DNA of 64,000 bases from Flavobacteriales bacterium UBA2669 (GTDB lineage: Bacteria; Bacteroidota; Bacteroidia; Flavobacteriales_E; Vicingaceae), in NCBI GenBank assembly GCA_002359215.1, contig DEMN01000012.1, forward strand, positions 1-64,000, written 5' to 3'. Position numbers and translations under genes: made by a program. Below are positions 44,320-52,489 of this stretch, one piece after another (position 1 is the first letter of the stretch; the number at the start of each line of letters is the position of its first letter). The notes under the pieces were generated by a model. That model was not told the DNA's origin. It saw nothing but the letters and a program-made list of their open reading frames with translations, and searched no databases.

Positions 44320-47004
44320 ATGAAAAAATCAATACTTAAATTAGTTTTAGGAACATTTTTTAGTGTAATAAGTGTAGTTGCTTTTGCTCAAACATATACA
44401 TTCACTAATTGTGGAGCAACTGGTCGATTTGGGCCAACCCAAGCACAAGTTAATGCTACTTATACGGGTGCTAATCCATTAACAGGAAACGTTGTAATAA
44501 ATACTCAAGGTATTCAGGAATGGACTGTACCAGCAAATGGAATATATAGAATAAATGTTACCGGTGCAGTTGGAGGGAATTCAACATGGGGAACAACACG
44601 ATTTGGAGGTACAGGAGCTAATATGCAAGGAGATTTTAATTTAACAGCTGGTCAAGTTGTTAGTATAATTGTTGGTCAAGCAGGAGAAACAGATGCTGTT
44701 GGAGGGGGAGGAGGAGGCTCTTTTGTTGCTATTTTGAATGTTCCTTATATTGTTGCTGGAGGAGGAGGAGGAGCATCTTCTGATCAAAATGGAGTGGCAG
44801 CAGTAGTTGTTCAAAATGGAACATTTGACAGTCAAAATATAATTTCAGGAGGTTTGGGAGGAAATGGAGGTAATGCTTGTTTAGTTAATGAGAATAATGC
44901 TGGTGGAGGTGGCGGATTTTCAACAAATGGTTTAGACGCTACTAGTGGGGTCAATTATGGTAGAGGTGGACTTTCTTTTTTGAATGGAGGAGTTGGTGGA
45001 ATAGATGGAAGAATGGATAATGCATGTAATCAAGATGCAGAAGGTGGTTTTGGAGGAGGTGGTTCTACTACTTGCAATACTGTTGGTGGTGGCGGTGGTG
45101 GTGGCTATTCTGGTGGTGCAGGAGGTCCTCATATTGGTAATTGTGGTGCAGCCCAAAGATCAGGTGGTGGCGGTGGTGGTTCTTTTAATAATGGAACTAA
45201 TCAAGTTAATACAGCAGGTGTTGGTACGGGGCATGGTCAGGTTGTAATTACTTTATTATGTCCATCTTCTGCACCAACAATAACATGTCCTGCAAATATT
45301 GTAGTAAACAATGATGCTGGTAACTGTAGTGCAGTTGTAAATTATACTCCACCTTCTAATCCGTGTGCTACCACTGTTACTCAAACAGCTGGGTTGCCAA
45401 GCGGTTCAGCTTTTCCAGTAGGAATAACAACTAATACATTTCAAGCAACCAATGCTTTTGGATCTACAACATGTTCTTTTACAGTAACGGTTGTGGACAA
45501 TGAAAATCCAACTATAACCTGTCCATCAGCAACAACAATAAATACAGATGCAGGGCAATGTACATCAACAGCCTCAATAGGAACAGCAACAGGAACAGAT
45601 AACTGTGGAACACCGACAATTACGAATGATGCACCAGCAAGTTTTCCAATAGGAAACACAACAGTAACATGGACATCAACAGATGGAGCAGGCAACTTTG
45701 TAACCTGTACCCAAGTAGTAACGGTTGTGGATAATGAAGCACCAGTTATTACATGTCCAAGTGATACAGTTGTAGGAAACACACCTGGATTATGTGGAGC
45801 AGTTGTAAATTACACAGCACCAGTAGGTACAGATAATTGTACTGGAGCAACTACTGTATTAGTTAGTGGGTTAGCATCAGGATCAACTTTTCCTGTAGGA
45901 ATTACAACAGTAGTTTATGCAGTAGTTGACGGAAATAATAATGGAGATACTTGTTCATTTAATGTAACAATAGCAGATTCATTAGCTCCAACAGCAGTAT
46001 GTCAGGATATTACCATCTACCTTGATAATACAGGAAATGTTAATATACTAGGAACGGATGTTGATGGAGGCTCTTCAGATGATTGTGTTATAGATACATT
46101 AACATTATCTCAGTATAACTTTACTTGTTCGGCAATAGGAACAAATAATGTTACCTTATATGTTACAGATACTTATGGTAATATTGATTCGTGTAGAGCA
46201 ATTGTAACCGTTATGGATACAGTTGTACCAACAGTAATGTGTCAAAACATAAATGTGTATGTAGATAATGCAGGAAATGTGAGTATAACACCTAATGATA
46301 TAGATGGAGGATCATCCGATATGTGTGGAATAAGTGCTATAACAGCATCGCAAACTACATTTACCTGTGCGGAATTAGGGTTAAACAATATAACTTTATA
46401 TGTTGAAGATAATAATGGGAATATAGATAGTTGTGTTGCACAAGTGACTGTTTACGATACTATTGCACCAGCAATTACTTGTCCAACTAACCAAGAGGTA
46501 TCAACAGATAATACTTGTATGTATGAGATAGAAGATTATACAAGTATGACAACATCATCTTTAGATAATTGTGATATGAACAATGTAATTATAACTCAAA
46601 TTCCAGCTGCAGGAAGTTTTATTACAGCAGATAATATTATTAATGATAAAGGACAAACAGTAGTTTCTATTATTGTAGAAGACTTATCAGGAAATACAGA
46701 TACATGTGAGTTTATTGTGAATGTAACGTGTATTGATGCATTAACTATTCCAAATGTATTTACACCAAATGGTGATGGTAAAAATGACCTTTGGAACATT
46801 GCAGGAAAAGAAAACTATCCTGATATGAAAGTAAAAGTATTTAACAGATGGGGAGACTTAATGTTTGAATCGGGTACAGGGTATGAAACTCCATGGGATG
46901 GTAAGTATAATAATGCAGAAGCTCCTGCAGCAACGTATTATTATGTTATTATGTTAGGAAATGATGAAGAAGATTTATCAGGAACAATTAATATAGTTAG
47001 ATAA
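44320..47004 (+). CDS. Glycine-rich/HYR-repeat adhesin with T9SS type B sorting domain
   Basis: An 894-residue surface protein. Signal peptide ends Val-Ala-Phe-Ala-Gln. Residues about 65-310 are a glycine-rich domain: hydrophobic strands (VSIIVGQAG, FVAILNVPYIVAGG) between poly-glycine runs, reminiscent of the glycine-rich domain of ALK/LTK receptors and bacterial relatives. Then three HYR domains (starting CPANIVV, CPSATTIN, CPSDTVV), two HYR-like units (starting VCQDITIY and MCQNINVY) and a final HYR (CPTNQEVS). Residues about 815-894 form a type B sorting domain (FTPNGDGKNDLW, VFNRWGDLMF, ATYYYVIML). The domain order indicates a secreted matrix or adhesion protein exported with the SprF encoded 31 bp downstream. 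Confidence 0.88.
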   Translation: MKKSILKLVLGTFFSVISVVAFAQTYTFTNCGATGRFGPTQAQVNATYTGANPLTGNVVINTQGIQEWTVPANGIYRINVTGAVGGNSTWGTTRFGGTGANMQGDFNLTAGQVVSIIVGQAGETDAVGGGGGGSFVAILNVPYIVAGGGGGASSDQNGVAAVVVQNGTFDSQNIISGGLGGNGGNACLVNENNAGGGGGFSTNGLDATSGVNYGRGGLSFLNGGVGGIDGRMDNACNQDAEGGFGGGGSTTCNTVGGGGGGGYSGGAGGPHIGNCGAAQRSGGGGGGSFNNGTNQVNTAGVGTGHGQVVITLLCPSSAPTITCPANIVVNNDAGNCSAVVNYTPPSNPCATTVTQTAGLPSGSAFPVGITTNTFQATNAFGSTTCSFTVTVVDNENPTITCPSATTINTDAGQCTSTASIGTATGTDNCGTPTITNDAPASFPIGNTTVTWTSTDGAGNFVTCTQVVTVVDNEAPVITCPSDTVVGNTPGLCGAVVNYTAPVGTDNCTGATTVLVSGLASGSTFPVGITTVVYAVVDGNNNGDTCSFNVTIADSLAPTAVCQDITIYLDNTGNVNILGTDVDGGSSDDCVIDTLTLSQYNFTCSAIGTNNVTLYVTDTYGNIDSCRAIVTVMDTVVPTVMCQNINVYVDNAGNVSITPNDIDGGSSDMCGISAITASQTTFTCAELGLNNITLYVEDNNGNIDSCVAQVTVYDTIAPAITCPTNQEVSTDNTCMYEIEDYTSMTTSSLDNCDMNNVIITQIPAAGSFITADNIINDKGQTVVSIIVEDLSGNTDTCEFIVNVTCIDALTIPNVFTPNGDGKNDLWNIAGKENYPDMKVKVFNRWGDLMFESGTGYETPWDGKYNNAEAPAATYYYVIMLGNDEEDLSGTINIVR

Positions 47005-47035
47005 GCTAATAATCACGATAATAAAAAATAAACAC

Positions 47036-47956
47036 ATGAAAAATATATTAAAAATATTTATTACAACTTGTTTTATAGGGGGAAGTGTTTACGCACAACA
47101 AATTCCATTAACAAGTCAGTATATGTTTAATGACTACTTATTGAACCCAGCAGCAGCAGGATCAACAGATAGTATAAACATTTCATTATCAGCTAGAGCA
47201 CAATGGACAGGGTTAGAAGGAGCACCAAGAACACAGTTTTTTAGTATAGATTCAAAAGTTGGCGAAAAAATGGGAGTAGGAGGTTATGTTTATAATGATG
47301 AAACAGGTCCAATAAGTGAGAGAGGAATACAATTGTCTTATGCATATCATTTAAATGTTAGCGATAATGCAAAATTAGCTTTTAGTTTAGCAGGGATGAT
47401 GTTTTTTCATGACATCAACACAGCCCAATTAAGACCAGAAGAAAGTGGGGATGATGCATTAAATAATATGAAAATAAATGCAGTGTCTCCAGATGTTAAT
47501 TTTGGGATGATGTTTTATACAAGCAAATATAGAATAGGATTTTCATCATCTCAATTATTAGAAAACAACTTGTATGGAGTAACAGCAGCAGCAGATAATA
47601 ATTTAAATAAATTAGCAAGACATTACTATCTTTTTGCAGATTACAAAATTGAAGCAAGTGATAAAATTACTGTAGTTCCATCTGCATTGGTAAAATATTT
47701 ACAAGGAGCACCAGTTCAGTTTGATATTAATGCAAGAGTGATTTATGATCAAAAATTTTGGCTGGGAGCATCTTACAGATATAACAATGCTATAGTTGCA
47801 TTAGTTGGCGTTAATTATAAGAATTTTTCTTTTGGTTATGCTTATGATTATACCACTACAGAAATAAGAGATTTTTCTACTGGTGGACATGAAATATTCT
47901 TATCGTTAAGAATGCCAACAAAACCAACAGTAAGGTCAGCTCCTTCAATAAATTAA
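47036..47956 (+). CDS. PorP/SprF family T9SS outer membrane protein (second copy)
   Basis: A 306-residue beta-barrel with signal peptide ending Val-Tyr-Ala-Gln. Family marks: IPLTSQYMFNDYLLNPAAAGS, AQWTGLEGAPRTQFFSID, MGVGGYVYNDETGP, and FSFGYAYDYTTTEI near the end. It diverges from the first SprF over most of its length but shares the C-terminal Ser-Ala-Pro-Ser-Ile-Asn and the 3' DNA. It should serve the glycine-rich/HYR adhesin just upstream. The terminator ends the module. Confidence 0.92.
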   Translation: MKNILKIFITTCFIGGSVYAQQIPLTSQYMFNDYLLNPAAAGSTDSINISLSARAQWTGLEGAPRTQFFSIDSKVGEKMGVGGYVYNDETGPISERGIQLSYAYHLNVSDNAKLAFSLAGMMFFHDINTAQLRPEESGDDALNNMKINAVSPDVNFGMMFYTSKYRIGFSSSQLLENNLYGVTAAADNNLNKLARHYYLFADYKIEASDKITVVPSALVKYLQGAPVQFDINARVIYDQKFWLGASYRYNNAIVALVGVNYKNFSFGYAYDYTTTEIRDFSTGGHEIFLSLRMPTKPTVRSAPSIN

Positions 47957-47981
47957 GAAACTAATAAAAGCATATAAAAAA
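47936..47981 (+). repeat. 46-bp 3'-end repeat, copy 2
   Basis: Identical to 43689-43734; the following hairpins are also related (ACCCCACTTTGGA versus ACCACTTTGGA arms). Confidence 0.92.
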
Positions 47982-48008
47982 ACCACTTTGGAACTCCAAA
48001 GTGGTTTT
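47979..48008. terminator. Terminator after the second sprF, shared by convergent genes
   Basis: Stem CCACTTTGGA (47983-47992) with TCCAAAGTGG (47995-48004), loop AC, with A and T runs. It can also terminate the minus-strand gene ending at 48030. Confidence 0.88.
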
Positions 48009-48029
48009 GTGTTTTGATAAAAATAAGTT

Positions 48030-48677
48030 TTAGTTACAATTTTTGTCTAAAGAAGCTTCAATATTTAGTTGTACTACCGACCATAATTTACTAACGCCAT
48101 CTTCACCTTTGTGTAGGTCTTCACAAACTTTATTTAATGAAGCAATAGCATTATCTCCATTCCAGTTGATTAAATCAATCTCTCCAGTTAAGCTTACTTT
48201 GTTATCGTTAACTGTATAATCAAGGATAACTTCTTTTTCAATGTTGTTTAGGGTTAAGTAAAAAGTACATGTTCCATTTTCATTATTTCCTTTAGCTGAT
48301 TTTACCTGACCAATAATTAAATCGGTAGCATCCATTGCACCAAAGAAAGATTCGATAATTTTTTTATCTCTACTTTCATCTTTGGTAAAAGTACTTTCAG
48401 TCATTATGGTAAAGTTAATTCCACTGAGTACATCGGTTATTTTGGTAGATTTTTCTCCACCTTTAACCATTACTTGATTAAAAGTTCCTCCAACACCAAC
48501 TTTTTCTGTTGTTTTAAAGGCTGTCCAACTTACGGTTGCAGAAGAGGTTTTAGTGTATTCATAAAAACAGATAGGTTCACTACTATCAATTGTATTATTT
48601 TTGTCTTTGTTGTTATCACCACAAGAAATTAGAAACAAAGAGGTAATAATTACTGTAGGGAAAATAATTTTTTTCAT
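48030..48677 (-). CDS. YceI-like lipoprotein
   Basis: A 215-residue lipoprotein (lipobox Leu-Ile-Ser-Cys, Cys19). The body resembles YceI: ATVSWTAFKTTEKVGVGGTFNQV, the IESFFGAMDA segment and alternating strands forming the lipocalin-like barrel that holds polyisoprenoid-type ligands in known members. The ligand here is not known. It lies about 110 bp downstream of the mutase gene on the same strand. Confidence 0.78.
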   Translation of the reverse strand: MKKIIFPTVIITSLFLISCGDNNKDKNNTIDSSEPICFYEYTKTSSATVSWTAFKTTEKVGVGGTFNQVMVKGGEKSTKITDVLSGINFTIMTESTFTKDESRDKKIIESFFGAMDATDLIIGQVKSAKGNNENGTCTFYLTLNNIEKEVILDYTVNDNKVSLTGEIDLINWNGDNAIASLNKVCEDLHKGEDGVSKLWSVVQLNIEASLDKNCN

Positions 48678-48787
48678 AGTATAAAATATTTAGTTAGATT
48701 TTGTTTTTGCTAAGTTATCATTTTTTGAAACGATAATGAAATTAAGTGTTTGGATTAACATTTTTTCACTTTTAAGAAATAAAAAAA

Positions 48788-51700
48788 TCACTTCACACTA
48801 TCAATCATCACTTCCAAAATAGCTTGTGCTGCTTTACTGATTTTTGTTCCAGGTCCAAAAATACCAACCGCTCCGGCATTAAATAAAAACTCATAATCTT
48901 GTTGAGGAATAACTCCACCAACAATTACCAAAATATCTTCTCTACCAATATTTTTTAGTTCTTCAATTACTTGCGGAACTAAGGTTTTATGTCCGGCAGC
49001 TAAAGAAGAAACCCCTAAAATATGCACATCATTTTCAGCAGCTTGTTTAGCAGCTTCGGCAGGTGTTTGGAACAATGGACCAATATCTACATCAAAACCT
49101 AAATCGGCAAAGGAAGTAGCAATCACTTTAGCTCCTCTATCATGTCCATCTTGCCCCATTTTAGCCACCATAATTCGTGGACGTCTGCCATCTAATTGAG
49201 CAAATTCGTCTGCCAGTGCTTTGGCTTTTAAAAAGTCTTTATCATCCATAACTTCTGAACTATAAACACCGCTAATAGAGCGGATTTGTGCTTGATATCT
49301 TCCGAAAACTTCTTCTAGTGCATCTGATATTTCACCTAAAGTAGCTCTTTCTCTTGCTGCTATAACTGCTGCATCTAAAAGGTTTCCGTTTCCTGAACGT
49401 GCAATTTCGGTAATATTTTTTAATGTAGCTTGCACTTTTTCGCTGTTTCTATTGGCTTTAATTTTATTTAAGCGTTCAATCTGGCTGTTTCTTACTTTGG
49501 TGTTATCTACTTCTCTTACTTCAATTTCTTCTTCATTATCCACCAGGTATTCGTTTACACCAACAATTATTTCTTTACCACCATCAATACGAGCTTGTTT
49601 TTTTGCAGCAGCTTCCTCGATACGTAACTTTGGAATGCCTTTTTCTATGGCTTTTGCCATGCCACCGTGTTTTTCTACTTCCTCAATTAATTCCCAAGCT
49701 TTTTCAGCCAATTGGTGGGTAAGTGTTTCGATGTAATAAGAACCACCCCAAGGATCAACGGTTCTGCAAATTTCAGTTTCATTTTGGATGAATAATTGGG
49801 TATTTCTAGCAATACGAGCAGAATAATCTGTTGGCAATGCAATGGCTTCATCCAACGCATTGGTGTGTAAAGATTGTGTTCCGCCCAACGCAGCAGCTAA
49901 TGCTTCTATACAAGTACGGGCAATATTGTTATAAGGATCTTGTTCGGTTAAGCTCCATCCACTGGTTTGGCAATGAGTACGTAATGCTAACGATTTTTCA
50001 TTTTTAGGATTAAATTGTTTAACAATTTTTGCCCATAACAACCTGCCTGCACGCATTTTGGCAATTTCCATAAAATGATTCATGCCTATTCCCCAAAAGA
50101 AAGAAAGGCGAGGAGCAAAATCATCAATGTCCATACCCGATGCAATGCCTGTACGCAAATATTCCAATCCATCGGCTAAGGTATAAGCCAGTTCAATTTC
50201 GTTGGTTCCGCCTGCTTCCTGAATGTGGTAGCCAGAAATACTGATAGAGTTGAATTTCGGCATGTTTTGCGAAGTATATTTAAAAATATCAGCAATAATT
50301 TTCATAGAAGGTAATGGCGGATAGATGTAGGTGTTTCGCACCATAAACTCCTTTAAGATGTCATTCTGAATGGTTCCTGTAAGTTGTTCGGGTTTTACTC
50401 CTTGTTCTTCGGCAGCTACAATGTAAAAAGCTAAAATCGGAATTACCGCTCCATTCATGGTCATAGAAACCGACATTTTATCTAAGGGAATTTGGTCGAA
50501 TAAGATTTTCATATCTTCCACAGAATCTATTGCAACACCTGCTTTACCGACATCGCCAACTACTCTGGGGTGGTCGGAATCGTAACCTCTGTGTGTGGCT
50601 AAATCAAAAGCTACTGACAGCCCTTTTTGTCCGGCAGCTAAATTTTTTCTATAAAAAGCATTAGATTCTTCAGCAGTACTAAATCCGGCATATTGGCGGA
50701 TAGTCCACGGACGCATAACATACATGGTAGAATAAGGACCTCTTAAATTTGGAGCAATACCAGCACCGTAGTTCAAGTGCGTTAGCGGAGCAATATCTTC
50801 TTTGGTGTAATTTGCTTTAACTTCAATAGATTCGGCAGTTTGCCATACTTCTTTATTAGAAATAGCTGCTTTTTTATTTGCAGATTGATAGGTTAAAGAT
50901 GAAAAATTGGACACCTTTTTCTTAAAACTTTCCAAAGCTTTTTTTACCAATTCATCGGTAAGTGTTTCCACATAGTAAGCACCTTTCGTAGGATCAACTA
51001 CTTTGTCTAAAAAGGATTCTTCTTTTAAAATAAGCTGAATATTTCGAGCAATTCGTTTAGAAAATGGAGTAGCTTTTTCGTCTAAAGTATTAAACGGTAA
51101 AACAGTTAAACTATTTATACCACCAATAATTGCAGACATAGCTTGCGTGGTAGCTGCTAAGGTATTGTTGTGGACATCAATTTCGGGTTGAGGAGTTAGT
51201 GTAGTTTGTGTAGCAATATACATTTCTGCATCAGTAAGTTGATATTGATTGGTAATCAATTCAAAACAAATGCGAGCTGCTCTTAATTTGGCAATTTCAA
51301 AAAAGTAATTGTTCTGAACAGGAAACTGAAACATTATTTTGTTCCACGCTTCTTTTGTAGAAATGCCGTTTTTGGTTAATATATCAACTGCTTCAACCAC
51401 TTTTGTAAAACTATCGGCTAGTTGCTCACTCATTTTAGAATTAGTACCTGCAGCTATCATTACACATTTTTCAACATGTTGATTTTTACTCAACGCAATA
51501 ATATCGTTGGTAATCGTGTCGCTATAAAAATTCGCTTTTACATTTTTGTAAGAAGATTTTTCAATGAATTGAGCAAATAATTCGGCAGTTTGTAATGGTT
51601 GTTGATTGTTAAAATTTAACTGAATAATATCTAGCTGAATATCTTTTAGTAAGATGTCAAGTTTTTCTAAGTTAGCTATTTCTCCTATAAATTCCAAACT

Positions 51701-51976
51701 GTTACAACCACCTGTTAGAGCAGTTAGTGCTTGTTGATTGGCATCATTATCAGTAACATCTATTTGTTCATTTATGTTCCAGTTAGTAGTATTTTTCGGG
51801 ATAATATTGAGTGTGGAAGACAAGTTGTTTTCTAAGGCATTTTGCATATAAAATGGCTGAACATTGATGTCTTCCTCTGAGTTCCAAACTAAAGTTTCTT
51901 CAAAATCTTTTCCTTTTAAATCAGCAATAATTTGCTCTTTCCATTGCTGATGGGTTATTTCTTTAAAATTGTACAT
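48788..51976 (-). CDS. Methylmalonyl-CoA mutase, small and large subunits fused
   Basis: A 1,062-residue protein interconverting methylmalonyl-CoA and succinyl-CoA with adenosylcobalamin. Residues about 1-355 resemble a MutA-type (non-catalytic) barrel without cobalamin domain; a linker follows, then a full catalytic MutB/ScpA subunit (about 375-1,062) starting with RGPYSTMYVMRPWTIRQYAG. The C-terminal cobalamin-binding domain carries GQDGHDRG, with His945 as the lower axial ligand, and SSLAAGHKT. In most Bacteroidota the two subunits are separate adjacent genes. The DivIC-like gene lies upstream, an arrangement seen beside mutase genes in flavobacteria. Confidence 0.92.
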   Translation of the reverse strand: MYNFKEITHQQWKEQIIADLKGKDFEETLVWNSEEDINVQPFYMQNALENNLSSTLNIIPKNTTNWNINEQIDVTDNDANQQALTALTGGCNSLEFIGEIANLEKLDILLKDIQLDIIQLNFNNQQPLQTAELFAQFIEKSSYKNVKANFYSDTITNDIIALSKNQHVEKCVMIAAGTNSKMSEQLADSFTKVVEAVDILTKNGISTKEAWNKIMFQFPVQNNYFFEIAKLRAARICFELITNQYQLTDAEMYIATQTTLTPQPEIDVHNNTLAATTQAMSAIIGGINSLTVLPFNTLDEKATPFSKRIARNIQLILKEESFLDKVVDPTKGAYYVETLTDELVKKALESFKKKVSNFSSLTYQSANKKAAISNKEVWQTAESIEVKANYTKEDIAPLTHLNYGAGIAPNLRGPYSTMYVMRPWTIRQYAGFSTAEESNAFYRKNLAAGQKGLSVAFDLATHRGYDSDHPRVVGDVGKAGVAIDSVEDMKILFDQIPLDKMSVSMTMNGAVIPILAFYIVAAEEQGVKPEQLTGTIQNDILKEFMVRNTYIYPPLPSMKIIADIFKYTSQNMPKFNSISISGYHIQEAGGTNEIELAYTLADGLEYLRTGIASGMDIDDFAPRLSFFWGIGMNHFMEIAKMRAGRLLWAKIVKQFNPKNEKSLALRTHCQTSGWSLTEQDPYNNIARTCIEALAAALGGTQSLHTNALDEAIALPTDYSARIARNTQLFIQNETEICRTVDPWGGSYYIETLTHQLAEKAWELIEEVEKHGGMAKAIEKGIPKLRIEEAAAKKQARIDGGKEIIVGVNEYLVDNEEEIEVREVDNTKVRNSQIERLNKIKANRNSEKVQATLKNITEIARSGNGNLLDAAVIAARERATLGEISDALEEVFGRYQAQIRSISGVYSSEVMDDKDFLKAKALADEFAQLDGRRPRIMVAKMGQDGHDRGAKVIATSFADLGFDVDIGPLFQTPAEAAKQAAENDVHILGVSSLAAGHKTLVPQVIEELKNIGREDILVIVGGVIPQQDYEFLFNAGAVGIFGPGTKISKAAQAILEVMIDSVK

Positions 51977-52001
51977 AGTTTCAAATCTCTAATTTTTATT
52001 T

Positions 52002-52301
52002 TTACTCTTCTTTTTTCACTTCAAAAACAAAAATTTCTTCATCATTTTTTTTCATTAAATATTTTTCTCGAGCAAATTTTTCTAATGCTTTTTGGTGGGT
52101 AGTAAGTTCTTTCAATTCTTTTTTTGTTTGATCTATTTCTTTAGTATAAAAAGTTTGGTCTTGTTTTAATTGTTTTAATTGAGTTTTGTAGGAAAACTGA
52201 TTAATTAAATTATTTTGGTCGAAAAACATTAGCCATACAAGAAATAACACTAATGTTATTGCATATTTGTTTTTAAGCCATTTTGGTATTTTCTGCCACA
52301 T
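52002..52301 (-). CDS. Septum formation initiator family protein (DivIC/FtsB-like)
   Basis: About 99 residues from the ATG at 52301: a basic cytoplasmic end, one transmembrane helix (ITLVLFLVWLMFF) and a periplasmic coiled coil (about 35-75) ending in LEKFAREKYLMKKNDEEIFV, the conserved tail of FtsB/DivIC proteins acting with FtsL and FtsQ at the divisome. A reading from 52322 adds seven residues but overlaps the -7 element at 52307-52314. The mutase gene follows after 25 bp. Confidence 0.85.
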   Translation of the reverse strand: MWQKIPKWLKNKYAITLVLFLVWLMFFDQNNLINQFSYKTQLKQLKQDQTFYTKEIDQTKKELKELTTHQKALEKFAREKYLMKKNDEEIFVFEVKKEE

Positions 52302-52306
52302 AAATA

Positions 52307-52314
52307 CAAAAATA
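52307..52314 (-). promoter_or_regulatory. Candidate -7 element of the DivIC-like/mutase operon
   Basis: On the minus strand this reads TATTTTTG, an exact TAnnTTTG match, only five bases before the ATG at 52301. If real, the transcript would be almost leaderless. Confidence 0.3.
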
Positions 52315-52489
52315 CAGATCAATTTTTAAAGTTAAATGTAAAATAGCAGTGAACTATTAAACAAAGTGTTGTTAATGGTGTATGAATAAAAAAAGAGCAA
52401 TAAAAAAGTTTAAAAAACAATTCTTTCAAATTAACGAGCAACGAAAATATTACTACTTTTACGAGTTCATTTTTTAAATAAAAAAATAA

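Noticed and set aside
45005..45247. An 80-residue open frame rich in Val and Leu that looks like a membrane protein
   Set aside because: It lies in another frame of the glycine-rich adhesin; the GGN codon repeats produce Val/Leu runs when shifted. No promoter or start context of its own.
45441..45782. A 113-residue antisense frame
   Set aside because: Opposite-strand shadow of the HYR repeats in the adhesin; the Val/Thr-rich composition is what antisense of this repeat would give.
52451..52463. A -7-like TACTTTTA upstream of maeB
   Set aside because: The final G of TAnnTTTG is missing and there is no TTG at the correct distance.
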